Assembly: GCA_017476665.1 (NCBI GenBank)
Contig: JAFUZJ010000054.1
Location: forward strand, 1-64,000
Direction: 5' to 3'
Length of the DNA stretch: 64,000 nucleotides
Origin: Lachnospiraceae bacterium
GTDB taxonomy: Bacteria; Bacillota; Clostridia; Lachnospirales; Lachnospiraceae
In this document: positions 44,682 through 52,922 of the stretch, piece after piece
How positions within the stretch are numbered: the first letter of the stretch is position 1
Layout of the letters: each line of letters opens with the position of its first letter
Position numbers and translations under genes: made by a program
The notes under the pieces: model-generated
Told to the model about the DNA's origin: nothing
The model's input: the letters and a program-made list of their open reading frames with translations, nothing else
Databases searched by the model: none

Positions 44682-45132
44682 TTTTATCCACCTCCCATTT
44701 TCTTATAAATTCCGTAGGATCAACAAGTTGCAACTTATCCGTCTTATACTTTAATAATCGGTCATCTGTGGTTAAAAAATAATCACTCCCTGCCAATATA
44801 GCACATGCAACATGATGTGCATCTGCCGTCTTTACTCCAGCAGCAATTATCTGATCTGCAAGTAATTTTTCCTCATCAGCATGATCCACGTCTATATAGG
44901 TAGTCACATTCTCCTTTACAAAGTTGCGAATAGTCTTTTGCCTTAATGCATGTGGATTTTTGCTATTCTCATAAAGCAACACATAAGATGAGGCCAGTTC
45001 TAATTCCTTATTTTTTATCATACTTTGAATCTGTATCTTAGCCTGTGTTTCCAATGATATACGGATCTGTGACTGGTCATCATATGGTCGGTTATAACAA
45101 CAATTATCCAGATATACCTTGATTTGTTTCAT
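44665..45132 (-). CDS. PIN-domain protein, probable toxin
   Basis: The start is ATG 45132, after AAGGAGGATTA. The 155-residue protein begins KQIKVYLDNCCYNRPYDDQ, with the PIN Asp. It continues with VKTADAHHVACAILAG and YFLTTDDRLL, the remaining acidic and Asp/Thr sites. It is a VapC-like RNase. The toxin lies before its probable antitoxin, the reverse of the Phd-PIN pair at 27743. It is the last locus before attR and probably stabilises the element. Confidence 0.78.
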   Translation of the reverse strand: MKQIKVYLDNCCYNRPYDDQSQIRISLETQAKIQIQSMIKNKELELASSYVLLYENSKNPHALRQKTIRNFVKENVTTYIDVDHADEEKLLADQIIAAGVKTADAHHVACAILAGSDYFLTTDDRLLKYKTDKLQLVDPTEFIRKWEVDKNDDSE

Positions 45133-45173
45133 TAATCCTCCTTCAACTACTTGCATTTTAATATTTTATTCAG

Positions 45174-45356
45174 TCATGCTTTCTGCTGTTGTGTAATGAT
45201 CTTCACTTGTTCAAGTGTCAAGTCTTCTCCTTCTGCAATATCCTCTAACGACAGACCTTTTGTCCACCATCTCAAAACGCTTTCAGCTTTTGTCTGCCAT
45301 ACCGTCTGATTTCTCATATCTTCCGTAGCTCTAGACATTGCTGTCAATCCTTTCAC
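45174..45356 (-). CDS. small hypothetical protein upstream of the PIN gene
   Basis: The 60-residue frame has RATEDMRNQTVWQTKA and SLEDIAEGEDLTLEQVKIIT, a helix-turn-helix-like C-terminal part. It sits 42 bp before the PIN gene on the same strand and could be a second antitoxin-like or regulatory protein. The start could be Met 7 (45338). No family was recognised. Confidence 0.45.
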   Translation of the reverse strand: MKGLTAMSRATEDMRNQTVWQTKAESVLRWWTKGLSLEDIAEGEDLTLEQVKIITQQQKA

Positions 45357-45486
45357 ATTCTGCTTAAAGTCTCTTAGTGGCGTCTGTATTTATTAGTTAT
45401 TTTCCCCGACTTTCTTATAATCATAATACAGCAAAACGACCTGTATTTCAATAATAATCTGCCTAGTGAAAGACAGTCGGCAAGGC

Positions 45487-45508
45487 TTGAACACCCACTT
45501 GAACACCC
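45487..45508 (+). promoter_or_regulatory. two TTGAACACCC repeats inside attR, candidate integrase arm sites
   Basis: Copies at 45487-45496 and 45499-45508, 2 bp apart, have the same orientation as the pair near attL. Confidence 0.6.
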
Positions 45509-45564
45509 AGATTGTAGAGGAGTGCTGAATGTCCTTTCTTTCAGTATTTTTTAATAAAAAATGT

Positions 45565-45585
45565 GTTCAAGTCCCATCTTCCGCA
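45565..45585 (+). repeat. attR: 21-bp direct repeat of the tRNA-Leu 3' end
   Basis: It is identical to 21596-21616, and the base upstream of the repeat differs. The sequence beyond it (CTCTAAAG) is the old junction with the tRNA. Confidence 0.95.
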
Positions 45586-45598
45586 CTCTAAAGTTTAT

Positions 45599-45640
45599 GC
45601 GGAAGTCCTTAAAATATAAGGACTTCCGTTATTTTATTTT
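45599..45640 (+). terminator. original tRNA-Leu terminator or terminator of an older element
   Basis: A 12-bp perfect stem CGGAAGTCCTTA / TAAGGACTTCCG is followed by TTATTTTATTTT. It begins 14 bp after attR, overlaps the end of the integrase remnant, and mirrors the hairpin at 21629-21670. Confidence 0.75.
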
Positions 45641-45847
45641 CTCTGGCAGACAGGAATTGCGGGGTGACCAAGGGTTGACCTGTCTGGAATCCAGCAAATC
45701 ACAGACTTCCTGAAGGTTATCCTTCTCCGCATAACTGTAAAATTTCAGATTCACCTCCACGGAATACCCCAATAACTGCGCTCTGGTGGTAACAGGAGTC
45801 ACCTCTGCAGAAATTGTTGATTCTCTCAGCATGAGTTTCTTATTCAA
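45629..45847 (-). pseudogene. truncated tyrosine integrase, C-terminal remnant
   Basis: The 72-residue frame carries TTRAQLLGYSVEVNLKFYSY and DNLQEVCDLLDSRQVNP, the end of a phage-type integrase with the nucleophile Tyr region. The H-x-x-R box and everything upstream are absent. Its position and orientation relative to attR match those of the intact integrase to attL, so an earlier element once used the same tRNA. About 110 bp upstream of the remnant nothing is recognisable. Confidence 0.7.
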
Positions 45848-45920
45848 TCAATCGTAGGAGCGAGTTTACTCTGAATCTATTCTAAATTGATTAAAACAAG
45901 ATTTGCCATTCCATCCACTA

Positions 45921-45962
45921 ACGCAAGATCACCGAGGGCTGAAGCCCTCGGTGATCTTGCGT
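45921..45962. repeat. perfect 20-bp-arm palindrome
   Basis: ACGCAAGATCACCGAGGGCT and its exact complement are separated by only GA. A second, smaller stem (GGCAAGGGCTA / TAGCCCTTTGCC) follows at about 45977-46007. The 45848-46109 gap contains nothing else identifiable. Confidence 0.85.
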
Positions 45963-46109
45963 AATAGCCTTTGAGTGGCAAGGGCTATCTTGCCTTAGCC
46001 CTTTGCCCTTGCTCTTGTGCGCACTACCAAACAATGAATGAAGCAGAAATTACCCGTTCCAAATACGTACCAAAAAGCTCTCAAGGACCGGTTTCTGGTC
46101 TTTTCCGGC

Positions 46110-46350
46110 GATAATAAGGCCATTTAGCCATCGATGTGCTCCCTATCGGCGCACCCTGCTGCAGGATATCCTGCTCCTGCTGGTATAGTGGCACATATAG
46201 TGCATATTTACTGTAAAGGCTATAGGCAAGCAGAGATTACGAAACATAGCTTCCTGCGATCAGGGCTGGTTTTCCGTTATCCTTGATAAACTGCAGTTCT
46301 TCCGTATCCTTACATTTGGGGCATCCATACGTGGTTGCCACATACTCGAC
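46110..46350 (-). pseudogene. IS66-family transposase fragment with a frameshift
   Basis: On the minus strand VEYVATTYGCPKCKDTEELQ and KPALIAGSYVS match the zinc-ribbon segment of the IS66 TnpC transposase. Just downstream another frame gives LLAYSLYSKYALYVPLYQQE and GAPIGSTSMAKW, the next TnpC segment. A frameshift at about 46235 separates them, and both ends are missing, so this is a dead fragment. Confidence 0.75.
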
Positions 46351-46384
46351 ACGTTGTTTTAACCTCCTTTGCAATAGTTGTACG

Positions 46385-46530
46385 ATCATGTCCCAGCTCC
46401 TTTCCAGCCGCCAGGAATCAAAGCGATTGACACCATTGCTGATCCATTCACATCCAGACAAGCGGGCAACGTCAGACCGTTTAAGCTTACGGGCTGGATC
46501 ATAGTCAATGTTTCTCCTTCTCACTTCCAT
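46385..46530 (-). pseudogene. IS21 istB fragment
   Basis: The N-terminal part of the frame, NIDYDPARKLKRSDVARLSG and EWISNG, matches the start of the IS21 helper ATPase IstB. The Walker region (LIPGGWKGAGT) appears only after a frameshift. It overlaps the end of the istA fragment by about 26 bp, as in intact IS21. Confidence 0.7.
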
Positions 46531-46981
46531 TCTCCGACACGGAAATTCTCATGGGGTATGGAGTTAGTGTTTCCGCATCAGTGTTTGTAGTTTCGGACTG
46601 GGTATCCTGACCGTTTTTCAGGATATTCTTCAGTGTTGTATATGTCACAAATGCCTGCTTTTTGAAATCTGCTTTTTCAAGAAGAGTCTTGACAAAGGTT
46701 CCTGTGGCATTGCCGATTGCATAAGCTTTGTTACGGTAGTATTTCCCATCAAATGATCGGAACGCTGCCACTGCTTTGTGGTTCTCCGGCATATGTTCCA
46801 AATCTGTTACATATCGTCTGTCATTAAAATGCCGTTGATGTATGGCGATCCGTTCGCCGTCCCTTACCTTTTGAAATACCTGTTCCTCGTTGTAATTCGG
46901 TGCAAATGCCTCAGCGACTTCACATTCCTTATATTTATTGGATTTCCCAAGATTTAACACCAGTATTTCACGGGAAACCAT
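46505..46981 (-). pseudogene. IS21 istA transposase, C-terminal fragment
   Basis: The 158-residue frame has the IstA C-terminal pattern: VRDGERIAIHQRHFNDRRYV, TDLEHMPENHKAVAAF, FDGKYYRNKAYAIG. The DDE catalytic core is missing. The first 30 residues are not typical. With the istB fragment it shows that an IS21-type element inserted here and was later cut by an IS66 fragment. Confidence 0.72.
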
Positions 46982-47011
46982 GATTATATAGCAATGTATG
47001 ATAACTCTTCT

Positions 47012-49720
47012 CTAGTTTTGGACAACACTATTTTTTTCATAACTATATTCTTGATAGCTTATCATTGCTTCATCTACATAAACATATATGTCTCGCAAAT
47101 CATATTCTCCTTCAAAATATTTAACTTGTTTTTCACCAATCACCATACCTGTCAATACTGTTTCTGAGAATACCGCATACGACAACTTTGCCCCAACTAA
47201 AATTGCCCTGCATAAATTAGCATTCGTTAGATTGGCACCTTTTAAATTTGTATTTTCAAGATATGCGCCTGATAAGTTTGATTCTATAAGACAGGCGTCA
47301 CTTAATTCCGCACTGCATAGTATTGTTTCCGTAAGTAATGCTCTTTTGAGTTTCGCCCCTTTCAAGTTAGCAGATGTCAAGTTGGCATATGGCAAATGCG
47401 CATTACACAAATTTACATTAAATAAATCAGCGCTAATCAATCTTGCTGATTCAAAACTTGCATGTTCCAAATTAGAATTTTTAAAATTTGCATTTGTTAA
47501 ATCGGCTCCTGTTAAATCAGCATTTTCCAAATTTGTACCTTCAAAATTTGCTTTTACTAATAGCAAGCCTGATAAATTTTCATTGGACAAATCAAGTCTG
47601 CTTAAGTTCAAATAGTTTATTTTATTTTTTACATACTCATTCGGGAAAATATTACTACACCGTATATACCTGCCCAGAAATCCTCTCGGACACTCTGACA
47701 AAATATATTTTGTATTACTTATCGTGTGCAGATTTCTTAATATTTCTAACAAATTTACAAAACAATGCAATTCTTTATTTATAATATTTGCATATCCTAT
47801 TTGTGAAGCTGCATAAAACATCCCGTTTTCAAGCATTATCTCTACAGCCTTTTCCAACCAAGGAAAAAAATATTCCCTTTTTTCTTTGGGTATATTTCTG
47901 TAAAAACTTAGCATTTTATGGGTAAAATAACTACTAATGTTAGCATTAAAATCACCTTTTCTTAAATAAACTGCGATTCCCCCTGCAAATTCTGTATACC
48001 CCTCCACCGAAAAACTTTTTTCATTGTCACTCAGAAAAATATTCAATGCCTTCTGTATGGAATTGTAAATTGTTTCAGCCACAAAGTACTCATAAATTGA
48101 TCGATGCACAAAAAGCAATCTCTGCGTTTCGCTTCCTTCACAATGTTTTATTAATTTAAAATAGTTCCCAATCAGAAAATCATTTTCTATATCTTCATTT
48201 CTATCTGTTTGTAATTTCGCGACTTCATCACAAATTTTTATGTATTCCGTCTGTGGAATAAAAGCTTCTTCTGCATTATTTTCAAAAATCCATATTGCAA
48301 TTTTTCTTGTTATTTGATGAATCTGATCCTTAATTCTACCGATTCTATGCGGTTGCCCATATAGGCACCGGTCATAGATTCCATCATCCTCCAAAGAAAA
48401 AATTCGGTCGAAAATATCTACAATAGATCCCTTCTCCACAATTGGAACATTTAAAGCCAAAATCATATATAGTATAAGGGGAATGCCCAATATCTGTTTA
48501 TTTGCAATAATTCTATTTTTTGTTTCTTTTGTAATTTTATAATTAGACTTGCTTTCATATGCCTCACAAAAATCCTCTATCTGTTGTTGTCCCCAAGGTA
48601 ATAACGTTAAGTATTCACAGCGTAGTCTCGTAATATCTGTTAAATAATTTTCTCTGCAAGTGATGATCACAGAAAAATTATTAATTATATTACTCTTGCT
48701 CTGAAGATACCAGTATATATTATTCAATATCTCCCTTCTATTGTCTCCCACATATATTTCATCAAATCCATCAAGAATTATAATTTTATCATTTAAATTA
48801 AAGATAGATATATTTAACTGTTTTAATATCTGATCAAATATATCTTCATTTTTCCAATCAATGCTTCTTAAATCAGCAGCAAATTGGTAAACTAAAATAT
48901 TATCAAATTTATCCGGATAATGATTAACAATCCATGTAATCAAAGTACTTTTTCCAATCCCCGGCTGCCCGAAAATTAAAAGCATTTCATTATTTTTATT
49001 TTTTTTATAAATATATTTTTCTAAACATTCATTTAATGGATGTCTAGAAATTTTAGGCTCGTTTTTCCAGATATATTGCGGCACCAGCGACAATTTATAT
49101 ACATCATTCAGCTTTATATTCACACCCGGATTTTCATCCTGTTCATCAAAGTCATTAAGAAATAAATTCTGATTCCATTTTTCAGCATATTCTTTTGTTC
49201 TGCTTTTTGTGGGATGTTCAATTTTAATGTTTAAATCTGTATCTTGTTGATGTAAAAGAAGTTTATCTAATTTTTTATCTATCTGATTTAACAGACCCTC
49301 GTCAGGTCCGCGGACGCTTTTCGACCATATTAACAATACAGCATATAACTCTTTATATTTTTCTTTTGATATTTCTTCACAAAAGGCTATTTTAAAACGC
49401 TCTATTTCATCATCATTTAATGATATACGACTTTTATACGTATAATCTCTGTTCTGATTTTTTAAAAACTTTAATAGTTCCTCCGCATCGTTATATATTT
49501 CATCTGAATCTTTTCTATACTTACTCCCTGAAAGATGTGTAAGTAGCTCAACCGTAATATTATAAATTTGCGACTCAATACTTTTATTATTTTTTTCTGC
49601 TATTGCTTTCTTTATTTTAAATACTGACGCATCTGTACATTCATCTATTATTTTAGAGATAAATGCTTCAAGCAATAGTGTTTCCATAGCCAACTCATCT
49701 CCTACATTAATATCCTTCAT
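47012..49720 (-). CDS. NACHT STAND ATPase with pentapeptide-repeat C-terminus, candidate antiphage sensor
   Basis: The 902-residue protein has a helical N-terminal region (1-200) of unknown type. The NACHT domain follows with Walker A IFGQPGIGKST (about 249-259), Walker B KIIILDGFDEI (about 312-322) and a helical STAND arm. From about 702 to 862 there are pentapeptide repeats of A(D/N)LxxANL type. Bacterial NACHT proteins are established antiphage sensors. Here a pentapeptide solenoid takes the place of the usual LRR or TPR sensor. It is AT-rich, alone on its strand, and lies next to IS remnants, which fits horizontal arrival. Confidence 0.82.
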   Translation of the reverse strand: MKDINVGDELAMETLLLEAFISKIIDECTDASVFKIKKAIAEKNNKSIESQIYNITVELLTHLSGSKYRKDSDEIYNDAEELLKFLKNQNRDYTYKSRISLNDDEIERFKIAFCEEISKEKYKELYAVLLIWSKSVRGPDEGLLNQIDKKLDKLLLHQQDTDLNIKIEHPTKSRTKEYAEKWNQNLFLNDFDEQDENPGVNIKLNDVYKLSLVPQYIWKNEPKISRHPLNECLEKYIYKKNKNNEMLLIFGQPGIGKSTLITWIVNHYPDKFDNILVYQFAADLRSIDWKNEDIFDQILKQLNISIFNLNDKIIILDGFDEIYVGDNRREILNNIYWYLQSKSNIINNFSVIITCRENYLTDITRLRCEYLTLLPWGQQQIEDFCEAYESKSNYKITKETKNRIIANKQILGIPLILYMILALNVPIVEKGSIVDIFDRIFSLEDDGIYDRCLYGQPHRIGRIKDQIHQITRKIAIWIFENNAEEAFIPQTEYIKICDEVAKLQTDRNEDIENDFLIGNYFKLIKHCEGSETQRLLFVHRSIYEYFVAETIYNSIQKALNIFLSDNEKSFSVEGYTEFAGGIAVYLRKGDFNANISSYFTHKMLSFYRNIPKEKREYFFPWLEKAVEIMLENGMFYAASQIGYANIINKELHCFVNLLEILRNLHTISNTKYILSECPRGFLGRYIRCSNIFPNEYVKNKINYLNLSRLDLSNENLSGLLLVKANFEGTNLENADLTGADLTNANFKNSNLEHASFESARLISADLFNVNLCNAHLPYANLTSANLKGAKLKRALLTETILCSAELSDACLIESNLSGAYLENTNLKGANLTNANLCRAILVGAKLSYAVFSETVLTGMVIGEKQVKYFEGEYDLRDIYVYVDEAMISYQEYSYEKNSVVQN

Positions 49721-49902
49721 CCAGAATTGTTCCAGAACTCTTTCATACTCTTCTAAAAGAGAATCAGCACATCTTTGCTCTTATATTATAACATTATCAC
49801 ATTGCAGCATTCTGTACAAGCATATTTTCCTGCCTCCTGAAAATACCTTAAGCAGTTATATAGAAATATTAATCAGCTAAATTGAAATCAGAAGTTCCAT
49901 TT

Positions 49903-49954
49903 ACTGAGTTGTAATCCGAGATTCCATACCTATTATCTCGGATTACAACTCAGT
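49903..49954. repeat. 19-bp perfect inverted repeat upstream of the NACHT gene
   Basis: ACTGAGTTGTAATCCGAGA and its complement are separated by 14 nt, with further ATTTAC/GTAAAT pairing after a bulge. It lies in the 440-bp gap (49721-50161). The rest of this gap has no ORF or promoter I can support. Confidence 0.8.
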
Positions 49955-50161
49955 CGGTAAATAGTGTTTGACCAACCATAGCTGATGCTGCAAAGCCATA
50001 AACCCCTTTTCATTAATTCAGCCCGGCAGAATGGTCTGCCGGGCCGATATCATAGAAAGTACATTTGGCTTCTTGTATTTTATCCGGTAAACAGATATAA
50101 TCGTAATAGGTTCGAATGCTTCCTGCCATTCGAGATTTCATAATTCAAAGGGGAAAATCAC

Positions 50162-50365
50162 ATGAAATTGAAGAAATTAGCATTGATCGGCATTCTGACC
50201 TTCACGGTCTTTACCGCCTGCACGACAGAAACCGAAACTGAAAGCAAACAAAATCAGACACAGCTCGACATCACTGCCCCTGTGCAGAGAGCGCAGGACG
50301 TGGCAGATGACATCAACCAGAACTATGATGGCGGCGTTTCTGATGACTATAACAACCTGCGGTAA
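50162..50365 (+). CDS. small lipoprotein
   Basis: The 67-residue frame starts at ATG 50162 after AAAGGGGAAAATCAC. It begins KLKKLALIGILTFTVFTAC, a lipoprotein signal with the Cys of a lipobox at residue 20. The mature part is Thr/Glu-rich (CTTETETESKQNQ) and acidic at the end. It should be anchored on the outer face of the membrane. Its function is unknown. Confidence 0.75.
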   Translation: MKLKKLALIGILTFTVFTACTTETETESKQNQTQLDITAPVQRAQDVADDINQNYDGGVSDDYNNLR

Positions 50366-50393
50366 CCCCAGGATCAACTCATATCATTTCCGC

Positions 50394-50627
50394 TCACTTC
50401 TTATCTGCCGGATGGTACACCAGCAGATCTTCTATCTTACACTCTAGCGCGGTGCAAAGTTTGCTGAGCACATGCGTATCCAGGCGTGTAACCTCGTTTT
50501 TGCAGTATTTATCAATCTGTTTCCAAGTCATCTCAGCTTTATAGGAAAGCTTATTTTTACTTATCCCTTTTTTCTCCAGAAGTTCATCCAGACATATTTC
50601 TATACGCCCATAATCCGAGTCCTGCAT
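50394..50627 (-). CDS. XRE/Cro-type HTH regulator
   Basis: The 77-residue protein has CLDELLEKKGISKNKLSYKA and MTWKQIDKYCKNEVTRLDTH, then VLSKLCTALECKIEDLLVY. This is a complete small Cro/CI-type helix-turn-helix domain with no other domain. It is convergent with the lipoprotein gene. The target is unknown, and it may be a leftover control gene of an older element. Confidence 0.85.
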   Translation of the reverse strand: MQDSDYGRIEICLDELLEKKGISKNKLSYKAEMTWKQIDKYCKNEVTRLDTHVLSKLCTALECKIEDLLVYHPADKK

Positions 50628-50876
50628 CGTTTTCCCTCACACGTTCTGACCAATATTCACTTAGCTCTTTATTCTTATTTTAATTTTAGAACCTATCTTA
50701 TGTAACCCTAAACATGTTATAGTAATTTAGATACAGAAACGTGTGTTTTAAATTTTGTCGTATTATGACGATAAATAAATGCTTTTTCTATTGATTTTTT
50801 TACACTTATCGGTTACATTATAATTAACACCATATTTATAACTTGTATCAATTTTCTATACTGAAGGGGGGACCGT

Positions 50877-51119
50877 ATGGAAAAACATGTACACTTTATC
50901 TCTGCTTTTTGGAAGAAACTGTTTAAAAAAATACGCTTCCGGCTAAAACTGATTCGGCTGGATTCCTTATGGTATGCCTCAGGCGGCAGCTCCTACATGC
51001 TCTTTCCGCCTTCTTTCTATTATACCCATAATGAAAAAGAAATTACTGAACTCACAGAACAGGAATTGGACACATTAAGAGAAATACTTTTGGAATACAA
51101 AAAGAAAAACGGTTTATGA
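50877..51119 (+). CDS. small basic hypothetical protein
   Basis: The 80-residue frame starts at ATG 50877 after GAAGGGGGGACCGT. It begins EKHVHFISAFWKKLFKKIRF, a basic amphipathic part, followed by Tyr/Phe-rich MLFPPSFYYTHNEKE and a helical tail TELTEQELDTLREILLEY. It ends by overlapping the last 6 bp of the convergent membrane-protein gene. No family was recognised. Confidence 0.6.
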   Translation: MEKHVHFISAFWKKLFKKIRFRLKLIRLDSLWYASGGSSYMLFPPSFYYTHNEKEITELTEQELDTLREILLEYKKKNGL

Positions 51120-52796
51120 GCGAAGGTCGCTCACTCCTGCCAATGTAAACAGATACGCTACGGCCAGGATCACCGGCAGTGCAATATTATAAAAATTCAG
51201 AGTACGCATCACGATTTCTTCCTGAAACAGGAAAGAAGAAAACCAACCAATTGAAAAAGCATACAGAAACCCTATCCCCAGAAAAATCGCTGCGGTCAGC
51301 AACTTACTGTAACAACCGATATGGTCCATGACAAACTGCCGAAGATCACGTGCTTTCCTGATCCCCTGCACAATGCCGGTCAAAATGCTCCCACAGAGTA
51401 CAACAAACAATCCGGTGTTACATATTCTATAACACCAGAAAAGTATATCTGCAATATTTTTCGCCCCCAGATAGGACCGATTCTGTCTGTCTGATCCATC
51501 CAGATCCGGCAGGTTGGTATATTCCCGGGCCATTGCAATATACTGGGCATTTTCCGCCCATTCCTGTTCGCTCACGCCGCCAATCCCGGCTTCATATCCC
51601 TTCAGCCAGATTGCGCCCTGCATCCCTTCTGCAACCAGCGCGTGCAGCTCCATGATCTCGGAAAAAGTTCTGCCTCCGGCGGAAGCCAGCAGCTGAATCC
51701 TTTCCTTTTGCTTTGGCAATCTGCCATCCTGAAAGGCTTCTTCCAGCTCCTCATTGATCTGATGAAACAGTTCCTCCACCTGACGCTCTGTTCCCCACAT
51801 CTCACAATCCACCAGGGAATCTCTGAGCACCCATCCCAGAAAATCCCCCTGGATCGGATATTCTTCAATATTTCCCTGAAATCTTGGCGAATTGTGGATA
51901 CTTGCCAAAAGCTCCGGATACTCCATCAGCGTCTCCGAGGCCTCAAACGCTTTTTCTAAGGCGTCATAGGGCGCCCAGACCTCCGCAGTCCTCTGGTCCG
52001 AATCGATCCTGTATATCTCTTTGCAGAAACGACCCAATTCCCCTTCCGTCCGCGTATTGATCTCGAACACATCAAAATAATGTCTGTTCACCATGCCATA
52101 AGTCAAGGTTCCGACTCCAAAAAGGACAAACGGCACGCAAAAGAATACTACCTTTTTCCACCTTCTCTTGCGGGCAACGACGGCCACACCAACGCATGCC
52201 CACAGGATAAGACATGCCAAAAGCCACAGCCCATCCTCCTTCAGATAATAAGTCTGCAGGAACAGGAGCCCCAGAAAAACCGGCAGCCAGTAGTCAATCC
52301 GCTTCTGCTCTTTTCCTACACGGAACAAGATCAGCAACATCAGAAGCAATACGATCAATGCCATAGGCCCGATGAGCGCGTTCCGGTAGAGCCTGGTTCC
52401 GCTCCAGATTTCAAACGCCTGCGGCATAAAAAGCAGATACAGATATGCCGCATACGGCATTATTTTCACACAACAGATCTGTTTCATCAGCAGAAATCCG
52501 AGGACAGCGCCGCACCACCACAATACAGCGATCCACACAGTGTACGGAATATGCGATAGCTTTACAAGATTCAGAAAAAGCGGATATCCGATATATTTTA
52601 CCAGCGAATCCGGATCCGGTTCTGTGAAATGCGTCTGAAGGTCGGCGTAAACGATCATAAGCCTGTCATCCCAGCGCTGTGCCGCCGGAAACCAGATTCC
52701 GATTCTGACAGCCAGCAACGCCCGCAAAAGAAAAGTCACGGCAAAAAATAATCCTGATAATGTTCTTTTTCTGTTCAATTCTGATCGCTCTTTCAT
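51114..52796 (-). CDS. large polytopic membrane protein, function unknown
   Basis: The 560-residue protein has about ten membrane helices, with a large soluble loop between about 240 and 450 (ELGRFCKEIYRIDSDQ, EMWGTERQVEELFHQ). Near the start, after the first helix, DDRLMIVYADLQTHF and KYIGYPLFLNLVKL suggest a GT-C-like glycosyltransferase or flippase-type protein. It has no catalytic motif I can name. It is one of three such proteins in this window. It is separated from the uronate operon by a hairpin. Confidence 0.6.
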   Translation of the reverse strand: MKERSELNRKRTLSGLFFAVTFLLRALLAVRIGIWFPAAQRWDDRLMIVYADLQTHFTEPDPDSLVKYIGYPLFLNLVKLSHIPYTVWIAVLWWCGAVLGFLLMKQICCVKIMPYAAYLYLLFMPQAFEIWSGTRLYRNALIGPMALIVLLLMLLILFRVGKEQKRIDYWLPVFLGLLFLQTYYLKEDGLWLLACLILWACVGVAVVARKRRWKKVVFFCVPFVLFGVGTLTYGMVNRHYFDVFEINTRTEGELGRFCKEIYRIDSDQRTAEVWAPYDALEKAFEASETLMEYPELLASIHNSPRFQGNIEEYPIQGDFLGWVLRDSLVDCEMWGTERQVEELFHQINEELEEAFQDGRLPKQKERIQLLASAGGRTFSEIMELHALVAEGMQGAIWLKGYEAGIGGVSEQEWAENAQYIAMAREYTNLPDLDGSDRQNRSYLGAKNIADILFWCYRICNTGLFVVLCGSILTGIVQGIRKARDLRQFVMDHIGCYSKLLTAAIFLGIGFLYAFSIGWFSSFLFQEEIVMRTLNFYNIALPVILAVAYLFTLAGVSDLRS

Positions 52797-52847
52797 TTCA
52801 TCCCCACATATTCCGAAAATCGTAAAGAAGTGCCTTGACGCAAATCA

Positions 52848-52879
52848 AGGACACAAACGGGCTTCCCCGTTTGTGTCCC
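52848..52879. terminator. hairpin ending the uronate operon
   Basis: GGACACAAACGGG / CCCGTTTGTGTCC with a 4-nt loop (52849-52878) follows the kdgK stop by about 45 bp. The T run is weak, so termination may be partial. Confidence 0.55.
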
Positions 52880-52922
52880 CTGTATTGATCTTATTGTCGA
52901 GGTAATAAGATTATGGACATCA

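Larger units (their letters stand above)
21596..45585. mobile_element. integrated mobilizable element (about 24 kb) in tRNA-Leu
   Basis: Exact 21-bp direct repeats of the tRNA 3' end bound the element. A tyrosine integrase gene lies next to attL and points toward the tRNA. Inside are two excisionase-like HTH genes, a replication-type P-loop protein, MobC and a relaxase. No type IV secretion genes are present. It also has a phage-like annealing/exonuclease block but no capsid, terminase or lysis genes. This fits an integrative mobilizable element, or a satellite-like hybrid, rather than a complete ICE or prophage. Cargo includes an R-M island, TIR and FRG proteins and two PIN toxin loci. AT content in the cargo is visibly higher than in the flanks. 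Confidence 0.88.

Noticed and set aside
21596-45585. Complete prophage
   Set aside because: No terminase, portal, capsid, tail or lysis gene is present, and there is a relaxase. Recombination genes alone do not make a phage.
50386-50396. A third att-like copy near 50.4 kb
   Set aside because: Only a few bases (TTTCCGC) match the att repeat, no more than chance.
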